Positions 1-6,772 of a stretch of DNA of 34,391 nucleotides are shown here, piece after piece. Position 1 is the first letter of the stretch. Each line of letters starts with the position of its first letter. Position numbers and translations under genes: made by a program. The notes below the pieces were generated by a model. That model saw only the letters and a list, made by a program, of their open reading frames with translations. It did no database searches and was not told the DNA's origin. This DNA is from Tissierellia bacterium (GTDB lineage: Bacteria; Bacillota; Clostridia; Peptostreptococcales; Acidaminobacteraceae): assembly GCA_012841045.1 (NCBI GenBank), contig DUVM01000010.1, positions 1-34,391 of the forward strand, given 5' to 3'.

Positions 1-38
1 AAACACCGTAAATACGCAATTTCCAAGGGCTTATACAT

Positions 39-1376
39 TTATTTTCTTGTCAGCAGACAGACCGTCTCCACATGACCCGTATTAGGATAGAGATCCACCA
101 TGAAGCTTTGTTCTACAACGTATGATGCCATAAGTTGCTCCATATCCCGCACTTGTGTCTTGGGATTGCATGAGATATAGAGGATCTTGGGCGGTAGAAG
201 TTGTAGAAGTGATTGAACGACTTTGGGGTGAAGACCTGCGCGAGGCGGATCAACGACAACGACGTCCGGTGAAGGAATGTTTCCTTCGACTGCTTCTTTG
301 ACATCTCCAACAATGTACTCACAGTTAACGATGTGGTTTCTTAACGCACTCTGTCTGGCGGCTTCCACAGCGACCTCATTTAGTTCGATGCCGATCACCT
401 TTTTGAACTTCTTTGAGGCAATTTGTCCGATCGTCCCTGCCCCACAATACAGATCCCATAGGACTTCGCCATCATCCAGAAGAGAAAGGGTCTTCTCAAA
501 GAGAATCTGTGCGCCGGCGCTGTTGGTTTGAAAGAACGATTCGGGATAAATCCGAAATCGTAGCCCACAGAGTTGTTCCTCGATAAAGTTCTCCCCCCAT
601 TGATAGGCCACCTGCTCATAGTCCACAAAGTTCCCGAGTGAATCCTTGATTCCAACGAGAAATCCTTTGATTCTGCCTTCCAGTGACAGCGCCAAGAGTC
701 TTCTCTCGAGCTCCTTCGCATCCACCTCTTCTTGCGAGCTGATAATGAGAACGATGAGGATCTCGCCGGTAAACTCAGCTCTTCTCAAGAGCAGAAAGCG
801 CAGGAGACCCTCGTGGGTGTAGATGTCATAGAAAGGCGCTTGCCGCTCACTAAAATACTCAGCAATCACATCTCGGATGGTGCGAAGATCTTGATGAACA
901 AGTAGGCAATGCGACGTATCGATGACATTTCTTCGCATCGCTTTTTGATGGAACCCTAAGTGAAGCGGTCCCCCTTTCACTTGATTGCCAAAGGTGAAGT
1001 CCACTTTGTTTCTGTAGGCATATTTATTCTCTGCGCCAAAGACACCTTTGTACTGCCCGAGGGGAATTTCTTTTTCCTGAAAGAGCGCCAGGACTTCCCT
1101 CTCTTTGATCTGTCGCTGCTTCTCAAGAGAAAGATGCTGACTCACACAGCCTCCACAGAGGCGAAAATCTTTGCACAGCGTTTCACCGGTATAGGGAGTG
1201 TCAAGAACTTCTAGGAGAAAGCCTGTGAGAAGACCGTGTTTCTTCTTGGCTCCTCTGGCTAACACACGCTCTCCCGGGAACGCTCCGGGTACGCGATGTT
1301 CTCCTCGTTCACTCTGGCCTATCCCTGTCGCGGGGAATTCCGTTCGTTCAATGACGACTTCATAATCTTTTGCTAT
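39..1376 (-). CDS. rlmD: 23S rRNA (uracil-5-)-methyltransferase, RlmD/TrmA family
   Basis: SAM-dependent enzyme that makes 5-methyluridine in 23S rRNA. Numbered from the GTG at 1265, the 408-residue core shows the Fe-S cluster cysteines C31-x5-C37-x2-C40 plus a later one in SHCLL, the SAM motif LYCGAGTIG, DPPRAGLH, and the nucleophile loop ISCNP. The frame stays open upstream to 1379 and encodes a TRAM RNA-binding domain (VPGAFPGERV and neighbours), so homology clearly begins before 1265. That extension holds no ATG, GTG or TTG. The best-placed start is an ATA at 1376-1374, seven bases after AGGA on the minus strand, giving about 445 residues, the usual family length. The conservative alternative is GTG at 1265 with half the TRAM domain lost. 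The family is certain. RlmD versus the dual-specific RlmCD cannot be told by eye. Confidence 0.88.
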   Translation of the reverse strand: MAKDYEVVIERTEFPATGIGQSERGEHRVPGAFPGERVLARGAKKKHGLLTGFLLEVLDTPYTGETLCKDFRLCGGCVSQHLSLEKQRQIKEREVLALFQEKEIPLGQYKGVFGAENKYAYRNKVDFTFGNQVKGGPLHLGFHQKAMRRNVIDTSHCLLVHQDLRTIRDVIAEYFSERQAPFYDIYTHEGLLRFLLLRRAEFTGEILIVLIISSQEEVDAKELERRLLALSLEGRIKGFLVGIKDSLGNFVDYEQVAYQWGENFIEEQLCGLRFRIYPESFFQTNSAGAQILFEKTLSLLDDGEVLWDLYCGAGTIGQIASKKFKKVIGIELNEVAVEAARQSALRNHIVNCEYIVGDVKEAVEGNIPSPDVVVVDPPRAGLHPKVVQSLLQLLPPKILYISCNPKTQVRDMEQLMASYVVEQSFMVDLYPNTGHVETVCLLTRK

Positions 1377-1396
1377 TTTTTATTCCTTTCTGAGTC

Positions 1397-1425
1397 TTGC
1401 ATGATAGGACTATGTTAATTATACT
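1397..1425 (+). promoter_or_regulatory. sigma-A-type promoter of the sortase gene
   Basis: TTGCAT at 1397-1402, a 17-base spacer, then TATACT at 1420-1425. Transcription would begin near 1432, leaving a leader of about a dozen bases that is almost entirely the AGGAGG ribosome binding site at 1433-1438. The match is close to consensus in both boxes and spacing. Confidence 0.7.
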
Positions 1426-1444
1426 TAATTTCAGGAGGAACTCT

Positions 1445-2116
1445 ATGCGTAAATTCCTAGGCATCGCGCTGATCATCCTGGGACTCATTGTCCTCGGACT
1501 CTATTTCGGATTTGGATACCTCATGCGCCAGACATCTGATACGGCTTTTATTGAAGAGCTGAGTGCAGAAGAACTGCAAGCAAACAACCAACTCGAAATC
1601 ATCAACAATTATGAGTCGGTGAGCAATGTCTCCGTCATCGATGCATACATCAAACTGAATGAAGTATCCACTGAATACGTCATTGGACAAATCGTCATAC
1701 CGGATGTAAACATCAATCTGCCGGTCTCCCGCGGCACCAATGAAAGCAATCTCCTTCTTGGCGCTACGACGATGCGAGCAGATCAGATGATGGGGCAAGG
1801 GCACTATCCTCTCGCCGGACACAATATTTCGCGCAAGGGTGTCCTCTTCCACGGTATCGATACACTGCCGGATGAAACGGATATCTTTCTCACCGACAAG
1901 GTGGATGTCTATCGTTACAAAGTGATCGACCGGATTGAGATCCCTGATACGGACTTCAGCTGGCTCGAAAATGACGTGGCGGATCGCTACGGCAAACCCA
2001 CCATGTGCCTTGTCACCTGTACTCTTCCCTATCGATCCGGTGTGCGTGTGATCGTTCTTGCTACGCTTGAGGAGGTCACTCCTTATGAAGGCGGCATCAA
2101 AATCGAAAATGAATGA
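1445..2116 (+). CDS. class A sortase
   Basis: Membrane-anchored cysteine transpeptidase that cleaves an LPxTG-like sorting signal and links the surface protein to the peptidoglycan cross-bridge. The 223-residue product has an N-terminal signal-anchor (about residues 5-27), then the sortase beta-barrel. The catalytic His126 lies in LAGHN, Cys192 in LVTCT, and Arg201 follows nine residues later. The start at 1445 is chosen because AGGAGG lies six bases upstream; the more upstream ATG at 1397 falls inside the promoter. The gene is monocistronic, with its own promoter and a terminator right behind it. No neighbour carries an LPxTG tail, so it is probably a housekeeping sortase acting on proteins encoded elsewhere. 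Confidence 0.9.
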   Translation: MRKFLGIALIILGLIVLGLYFGFGYLMRQTSDTAFIEELSAEELQANNQLEIINNYESVSNVSVIDAYIKLNEVSTEYVIGQIVIPDVNINLPVSRGTNESNLLLGATTMRADQMMGQGHYPLAGHNISRKGVLFHGIDTLPDETDIFLTDKVDVYRYKVIDRIEIPDTDFSWLENDVADRYGKPTMCLVTCTLPYRSGVRVIVLATLEEVTPYEGGIKIENE

Positions 2117-2138
2117 TTTCATCTTCTCATAAGCTATT

Positions 2139-2176
2139 CCTCGGTCACGGCGATTCGCGCGGAACCGAGGTTTTTT
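2139..2176 (+). terminator. rho-independent terminator after the sortase gene
   Basis: Stem arms CCTCGGT (2139-2145) and ACCGAGG (2164-2170) are followed by six T at 2171-2176. It lies 22 bases after the sortase stop codon. Confidence 0.85.
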
Positions 2177-2182
2177 CTTCCT

Positions 2183-2199
2183 GACAGGCGACGCCTGTC
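2183..2199. repeat. short perfect palindrome (hairpin)
   Basis: GACAGGCG-A-CGCCTGTC forms an almost loop-free inverted repeat between the sortase terminator and the stop of the minus-strand gene at 2212. It may help stop minus-strand transcripts, but it has no U-tract on that side. Function unknown. Confidence 0.5.
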
Positions 2200-2211
2200 T
2201 CTTTAGATGGT

Positions 2212-2607
2212 TCAGCCCGAAGGAATGCTGCTATACGTCGCAATCCGAGTGACAAAGGCATCGAGCTCTTGGAACGCTTCAGACATCACGCCTTCGCTCT
2301 GCCAAGAATATTTCCGCTCTGTTTTACCATTTGCAAGCTGAAGATATGCTGGACTCTGTGACAAGCCGTCTGGCAAGGAAGAAAACGACTTCTCAATATG
2401 GCGCTGCAACGAGTCATATTTGCTCTCCTGCACAGAATAGTAGAGCTCATAGAGAATATCATCATCGGAGGGTTCTGCACCCTCAAGATACATATAGGTT
2501 GTCATGGTCAGTGTGAGATCAGGATAAAAAACATTGACTTGAACAAACTCCTGGCCGTCCTGTGTGAAGCGGTAGGACTGCGTCAGGGTCGATGTGGCAT
2601 TGTCCAT
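2212..2607 (-). CDS. hypothetical protein, 131 aa
   Basis: I do not recognise this protein. It is small, has no signal peptide or membrane segment, and holds no cysteine. The N-terminal half (about residues 10-45) looks like beta strands with alternating polar and hydrophobic residues; an acidic stretch EPSDDD and amphipathic helices follow. The start at 2607 is chosen because AAGGAGG lies five bases upstream on the minus strand; a longer reading from 2649 lacks such a site. It stands alone between a terminator of the operon upstream (2678-2707) and the convergent sortase gene, so it is probably transcribed by itself. Confidence 0.72.
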   Translation of the reverse strand: MDNATSTLTQSYRFTQDGQEFVQVNVFYPDLTLTMTTYMYLEGAEPSDDDILYELYYSVQESKYDSLQRHIEKSFSSLPDGLSQSPAYLQLANGKTERKYSWQSEGVMSEAFQELDAFVTRIATYSSIPSG

Positions 2608-2677
2608 CCTATCCTCCTTTTTAGTCAGATACCCCGATTCGCTTACCATCTCTTCTTTATGATCAATACAGGAAGTG

Positions 2678-2707
2678 AAAAAAGACAGAGTCTTACAACT
2701 CTGTCTT
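2678..2707 (-). terminator. terminator of the hydrolase/hemerythrin operon
   Basis: On the minus strand, arms AAGACAGAGT and ACTCTGTCTT enclose a six-base loop and run into a T-tract (A-run at 2678-2683 on the plus strand). It sits 24 bases after the stop of the gene at 2732 and closes the operon 5009-2732. Confidence 0.88.
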
Positions 2708-2731
2708 CTACATCCTTATGGCTAAAAAGGT

Positions 2732-3439
2732 CTATCTTCCCCGGTCTTCACAGCGGGAGATGAGATACTCAAAGAGTTTGGGCGAATCGGGCTGATCACT
2801 CTCATATTCGGGATGGAACTGTAGGGCAATCACATTTCCGTCATCACTTTCGATCGCCTCGATCATTCCGTCTGCGCTAAAGGATGTCGCCTGAAATCCC
2901 TTCGCAACTCGTCTGAGCGCCTGATGATGGGAGCTGTTGACAATGATCTCTTCACCAAACAATTCTCTCATGACACCGGAGCGGTTAAATATCCGATGGT
3001 ACGTCACATGAAGAGGATCTTCAAACGACTCGTGACGAACATAAGGATCCCGATTCTCGGGGAGATCTTGATAGATATCTCCGCCTTCTGCGATATTTAT
3101 CAGCTGCATGCCTCGGCACACCCCCATGATCGGAAGACCCCTTTGTCGCGCCGCTTTATATAATCGCATTTCAAAATCATCTCGTCGCCAATCGATGTAA
3201 CTGCTTTTGGGGTGCGGATCTTCTCCGAAGAGAAATCCTGCCACGTCATTGCCTCCGGTAAAGATCAGACCGTCCACTGCTTCAAGGATCGGCTCTACAG
3301 GGTCTTTTGCATCAAAGGTAGGGATAATCAGGGGAATCGCGCCAAAACGCTCTATAAGCCTTGTGAAATACTCATTCGTCTGATCATATATGCGTTTCTC
3401 ATCGCGCATGGGCCAGCACAGCACACCTATGACTTTCAT
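2732..3439 (-). CDS. gamma-glutamyl-GABA hydrolase-like class I amidotransferase (peptidase C26), copy 1
   Basis: Cytosolic 235-residue hydrolase of the PuuD/peptidase C26 branch of class I glutamine amidotransferases, which cleave gamma-glutamyl amide bonds. Visible motifs are TGGNDV (about 61-66), the nucleophile elbow GVCRGMQ with Cys108, NSSHHQ (about 168-173), and the catalytic His209/Glu211 in QFHPE. Its start overlaps the stop of the upstream paralogue by four bases (ATGA), so the two are translationally coupled. All catalytic residues are present. The true substrate (gamma-Glu-GABA, folate polyglutamate or another gamma-glutamyl compound) cannot be read from the sequence; no putrescine-pathway genes are nearby. 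Confidence 0.9.
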   Translation of the reverse strand: MKVIGVLCWPMRDEKRIYDQTNEYFTRLIERFGAIPLIIPTFDAKDPVEPILEAVDGLIFTGGNDVAGFLFGEDPHPKSSYIDWRRDDFEMRLYKAARQRGLPIMGVCRGMQLINIAEGGDIYQDLPENRDPYVRHESFEDPLHVTYHRIFNRSGVMRELFGEEIIVNSSHHQALRRVAKGFQATSFSADGMIEAIESDDGNVIALQFHPEYESDQPDSPKLFEYLISRCEDRGR

Positions 3440-4152
3440 TTCTCCCTCCCCGCTACTTCCACGAAGTACTTCATGAGACCTTGGAATTCACTTTGATCGC
3501 TTAATCGCTCAGGGTGAAACTGCACGCCAAGCAGCCAGCCGCCTTGAGTTCCTTCAAATCCCTCAATGATCCCATCCGGCGCTGTTGCATTGGCTTTGAG
3601 CGTATCGGCCAGATCCTTCACCGCTTGGTGGTGGACGGAATTGACCAGCAGTTCTTCTGTTCCAAGGGCCTGAAAAAGCTCGCTTCCGGGTGTAATGGAA
3701 ATCATATGTTCCATATCCTGTTGCTCAGGAGAGGCACTGTGTAAAATCTTGGTATCCACTTGCGAGGGAATGTCCTGATAGAGGGTTCCTCCCTCAGCAA
3801 TGTTGATCAGCTGATGTCCTCGACAGATCCCCAAAATCGGCATCCCGCGCTTTCTTGCCGCTCGATAGAAGAGCAGGTCATTGGCGTCACGTCGCTTATC
3901 ATATCTGTGCGATGCGTCCATCAGATGCTCTCCGTACAATAGTGGAGAAAGATCTACTCCTCCGCTGAGAAGAAGACCATCTACCTGATCAAGCACCTTG
4001 TCCACTAGGGTGGGATCTTGTAGGACAGGCATCACCAGCGGAAGGGCTTCGCTTGCCAGCAAACTCTTCGTGTACCCGATGTCTAAGTGATTGAATGCGG
4101 CGCCGCGCTTGGTATACGTGATGCCGCAGCTGACTCCAATGCGTACCTTCAT
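3436..4152 (-). CDS. gamma-glutamyl-GABA hydrolase-like class I amidotransferase (peptidase C26), copy 2
   Basis: Tandem paralogue of the gene at 2732, 238 residues, with the same layout: SGGVDL (about 63-68), nucleophile Cys110 in GICRGHQ, NSVHHQ, and His213/Glu215 in QFHPE. The two copies are clearly diverged outside the motifs, so this is an old duplication and probably two substrate specificities. Four-base ATGA overlaps join it both to the hemerythrin-PAS gene before it and to copy 1 after it, so all three are one transcript. It is a soluble cytosolic enzyme and has no signal peptide. Confidence 0.9.
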   Translation of the reverse strand: MKVRIGVSCGITYTKRGAAFNHLDIGYTKSLLASEALPLVMPVLQDPTLVDKVLDQVDGLLLSGGVDLSPLLYGEHLMDASHRYDKRRDANDLLFYRAARKRGMPILGICRGHQLINIAEGGTLYQDIPSQVDTKILHSASPEQQDMEHMISITPGSELFQALGTEELLVNSVHHQAVKDLADTLKANATAPDGIIEGFEGTQGGWLLGVQFHPERLSDQSEFQGLMKYFVEVAGREK

Positions 4153-5009
4153 TTTTCCTCCATTTTTTCAAGAAGCCCAATGAATTCACCATGAGCGTTT
4201 CTGAGTGATATATAGCGGATCTGCTGACCTTTCACAGTCACAAGCTTTGTACTCCAAGCTTCTTTAGTGGCTTCTTCCATACAGCGTAGAGCCGATTCGT
4301 TGGATTCATCATGCATGGGGAACGGTCCTAAACGAAGAAGACGTCTTCCGTCCTTCCCTCTCACACTCAGAGGAATCTCCAGCGCGTGAAGCACCGCTTC
4401 GAGCTGCTCTTTGGTCACATCCTCTGAGACAAAGGTCCCCTCTTCCTTAAAGAATTCGGGCACATCGGGGAAAAGATACCCTATATCCAAGAGCTCATAA
4501 TACACTGTCTGCCATGTCTGCGGACGGACAAATTCTCTCAGATCTTCAAACAGGCTCGTCTCTTCGCGCGAGATCTCCTGGCGGATACGCAGGAACAGAT
4601 GCTCGAGAAAGAGACTTTTCTCCATGGTGCTTTTTCCCAACAGAAAACTCTCCTCTTTGATCTCTGCTATCATTTCGAGAATTTCTTCCTGTTCTCCTCG
4701 CATCAAATGCTGCATATAAAGCTGTTCAGGAATGGGCTGTGCATAGGAGAATAGCTTCTCAACTTTTTCATAGTGATCGCGGAGCTGCTCGAGTTCCTCA
4801 AGATGAGGAAGGACATCTTCCCACCGACGATGTTCACCCACCTGGATGAGACGCTCCTCCAGATCCTCCAGTTTTTTCTCCCACAGTCGATTTTCTCTCT
4901 CCATGAGAAAAAGAGGATGGGCTGCATCGTTTCGAGTCAGCAGACTTTGCGAATCACTCTCCTTCATTTCTTCAAGAAACTCTCCAAAGATTCCTTTGTT
5001 GTTCTTCAT
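4149..5009 (-). CDS. hemerythrin (HHE)-PAS protein, short relative of DUF438 proteins
   Basis: A 286-residue soluble protein. By eye it aligns along its length with residues about 80-385 of the DUF438-hemerythrin-PAS protein at 30598. The AAHPLFLMEREN motif matches GHPAFVFQKEN of the larger protein. His79/Glu84 (DHYEKVEKLF), His137 (EHLFLRIR) and Glu149/150 occupy the positions of the presumed di-iron ligands. The last ~90 residues (from about 198) resemble the PAS domain of that protein. The N-terminal DUF438 module is missing. This suggests a sensor of oxygen, nitric oxide or redox state, but no output domain is visible. Start 5009 is preferred (GAGGTGAC upstream). It is the first gene of the operon with the two C26 hydrolases. 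The family link is inferred from the internal paralogue. Confidence 0.7.
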   Translation of the reverse strand: MKNNKGIFGEFLEEMKESDSQSLLTRNDAAHPLFLMERENRLWEKKLEDLEERLIQVGEHRRWEDVLPHLEELEQLRDHYEKVEKLFSYAQPIPEQLYMQHLMRGEQEEILEMIAEIKEESFLLGKSTMEKSLFLEHLFLRIRQEISREETSLFEDLREFVRPQTWQTVYYELLDIGYLFPDVPEFFKEEGTFVSEDVTKEQLEAVLHALEIPLSVRGKDGRRLLRLGPFPMHDESNESALRCMEEATKEAWSTKLVTVKGQQIRYISLRNAHGEFIGLLEKMEEK

Positions 5010-5028
5010 TGTCACCTCATTCTTTCTC

Positions 5029-5056
5029 AGTGTATCACGCCAAAAAAACAATACAA
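5029..5056 (-). promoter_or_regulatory. promoter of the hemerythrin/hydrolase operon
   Basis: On the minus strand TTGTAT (5056-5051), a 16-base spacer and TACACT (5034-5029), with TG one base ahead of the -10 box (extended -10). It lies about 20 bases upstream of the start codon at 5009. Confidence 0.5.
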
Positions 5057-5075
5057 TAGATGAGCGGTGTCTGGG

Positions 5076-5081
5076 TATAAT
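5076..5081 (+). promoter_or_regulatory. -10 box of the ABC/MacB operon
   Basis: A perfect TATAAT at 5076-5081; the -35 is weak (TACAAT at 5052-5057, 18 bases away). Transcription would start at about 5088, which argues against the ATG at 5088 as start codon and favours the one at 5115. The -35 region overlaps that of the divergent operon. Confidence 0.5.
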
Positions 5082-5114
5082 AGATAAATGTCACATGTAA
5101 CGGAAAGGCAAAAT

Positions 5115-5816
5115 ATGCAGGGATTTATTCGCACAAGAAATCTTTATAAAATCTATCCCATGGGAGAAGAGCGCATCCACGCCCTTCACGATGTCAGCCT
5201 TGACATTGCCAGAGGAGAACGCATCTGTGTCCTAGGAACATCCGGCTCCGGGAAATCGACGCTTCTCAACATGCTGGCGGGACTTGAGCCCCCGACGAAG
5301 GGACAGATCGAAATCGGCAAGATCCGACTCGATCTTCTGAGTGAAGATGAACTGACGACGTTTCGCTCCCTCAATATTGGATTTGTCTTTCAGTCCTACA
5401 ATCTGATTCCGACACTAAATGCACTGGAGAACGTCAGTCTGGGTCTGACCTTTAAAGGAATCCCGCGTCACACAAGAAACGAGATGGCCGCGCAGATTCT
5501 TTCGGATGTGGGTCTGGGAGATCGCCTAAACCATCGCCCAAACGAACTCTCCGGTGGTCAGCAGCAACGCGTCAGTATTGCCCGGGCTTTTGTCGGTAAC
5601 CCGAACATCGTATTTGCAGATGAGCCGACAGGAAACCTCGACAGTCGTACCTCAGAGGAAGTCATGCGGGTGATCACCGACTTGACTGCCAAGCACCGGC
5701 AAACCCTTCTCATTGTCACACACGATGAGCAGATTACTGATTACTGTGAGCGCACATATCGCATGAAGGACGGCCGCATCGATAAGGTCATCGTCAACGA
5801 AAGAGAGATCCTATGA
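5115..5816 (+). CDS. ABC transporter ATP-binding protein, MacB/LolD type
   Basis: ATPase subunit (233 residues) of a MacB-type mechanotransmission ABC system. Walker A is GTSGSGKST (about 41-49), the Q-loop is FVFQSYNLIP, the signature LSGGQQQR, Walker B IVFADEP followed by TGNLDS, and the switch histidine is in VTHDE. The start at 5115 has GGAAAGG six bases upstream. The in-frame ATG at 5088 coincides with the predicted transcription start and has no ribosome binding site. The stop overlaps the next gene by four bases (ATGA). The gene order ATPase, exported protein, FtsX/MacB permease indicates one complex. MacB/LolD relatives usually drive conformational work or extrusion of peptides or lipids across the membrane; the substrate here is unknown. 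Confidence 0.92.
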   Translation: MQGFIRTRNLYKIYPMGEERIHALHDVSLDIARGERICVLGTSGSGKSTLLNMLAGLEPPTKGQIEIGKIRLDLLSEDELTTFRSLNIGFVFQSYNLIPTLNALENVSLGLTFKGIPRHTRNEMAAQILSDVGLGDRLNHRPNELSGGQQQRVSIARAFVGNPNIVFADEPTGNLDSRTSEEVMRVITDLTAKHRQTLLIVTHDEQITDYCERTYRMKDGRIDKVIVNEREIL

Positions 5817-6772
5817 AACGAAAAATCACCGCTATCACACTCTTGCTCCTGCTACTGATGCAGACCTTGACGTTTGCCATGGCTGTGCCGAGTAGCACAC
5901 AAAAAAACCTTCCAAAGCTAATTCTGTCTGATTATTCCCTCTCCCCGGAACATCCCAAAGCCGGAGAAGAGTTTGAGCTGACAATGACATTTTATAATAC
6001 GAACGAGGATTACAGTGCGAGAAATATCAAAGTCACTCTCATAAACGAGTCATCCGATAGAGATCCAGGAAGCTTCGGTGTCTTTACTCCCATAGGAAGC
6101 TCCAATACGTTCTACTTTGACGTGATTGAAGCACAGGAGAGCACAGAGCAGACACTGCGCTTTGACACCTCATCTGTCGCCCTGTCGAAGAACTACTCCC
6201 TGAGTGTGCATCTACAATATGAAAACTACCAGGGTGTTCAGCTGGAGGCGAAGGAATTTGTCGGCGTCCCCGTCATGCAGAGCCCTCGTATCACTATGGA
6301 TGACCCCAGCGTGCCTGCGGAAGTGCAGATCGATGACGGAATTAACCTATCCATCGGTTTTTATAACACGGGGAGAGACGACTTGAAAAATGTCATGCTC
6401 GAGACCTCAGGCAACTTTGCAGCTGATCCTGCCCGCTATTTTGTCGGAGATTTTGCCAGTGGAGCATCCGATGTGTTCTCCACTTTGTTAAAGACCGGAG
6501 AAGTCGGAGAGCTCTCCGGTGTCGTCACCATCACATTTGAGGATTCCTCTGGCCAAGAGCATAAGCTCGAAAAAGACTTTCGCTCGAACGTGCTTCCTTC
6601 GAGTGATGCGGAAGTATCTCCCGCAGAGAATGCGTCACTACCTCTACCGATGAACACGCTTCTCCTACTTGGCCTTTTGATCCTGTTGATTCTCACTGTG
6701 TATTTCTGGCTGAAATGGCGACGAGAGAAAAAAGCACAAAAAGTGCGCAACGAATTGACGATCGATGAATAA
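5813..6772 (+). CDS. exported, membrane-anchored CARDB/COG1361-like protein
   Basis: A 319-residue protein with a Sec signal peptide (positive MKRK, hydrophobic core to about residue 20, likely cleavage after AMA at 22-24). The extracellular region holds two Ig-like or CARDB-like beta modules. Each opens with the same pattern: about 36-150, with AGEEFELTMTFYNTNEDYSA, and about 165-255, with DGINLSIGFYNTGRDDLK. A C-terminal membrane segment (about 282-301) and a basic cytoplasmic tail follow. Such proteins (COG1361 type) are often found between MacB-type ATPase and permease genes and could act as an adaptor on the outer face. It overlaps the ATPase gene by four bases and the permease gene by eight. 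It is not a sortase substrate: no LPxTG motif precedes the helix. The domain name is inferred from strand pattern. Confidence 0.75.
   Translation: MKRKITAITLLLLLLMQTLTFAMAVPSSTQKNLPKLILSDYSLSPEHPKAGEEFELTMTFYNTNEDYSARNIKVTLINESSDRDPGSFGVFTPIGSSNTFYFDVIEAQESTEQTLRFDTSSVALSKNYSLSVHLQYENYQGVQLEAKEFVGVPVMQSPRITMDDPSVPAEVQIDDGINLSIGFYNTGRDDLKNVMLETSGNFAADPARYFVGDFASGASDVFSTLLKTGEVGELSGVVTITFEDSSGQEHKLEKDFRSNVLPSSDAEVSPAENASLPLPMNTLLLLGLLILLILTVYFWLKWRREKKAQKVRNELTIDE

Noticed and set aside
1457-2122. 221-codon open frame antisense to the sortase gene
   Set aside because: No ribosome binding site, no recognisable motif, and it mirrors a well-supported sortase with promoter and terminator.
5088-5114. 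ATG at 5088 as start of the first ABC ATPase
   Set aside because: It falls at the predicted transcription start seven bases after TATAAT and has no ribosome binding site; 5115 has one.
6600-6772. Possible sortase signal at the C-terminus of the exported CARDB-like protein
   Set aside because: The residues before the helix read SLPLPMN, lacking the Thr-Gly of LPxTG, and the cytoplasmic tail is too long for a sorting signal.
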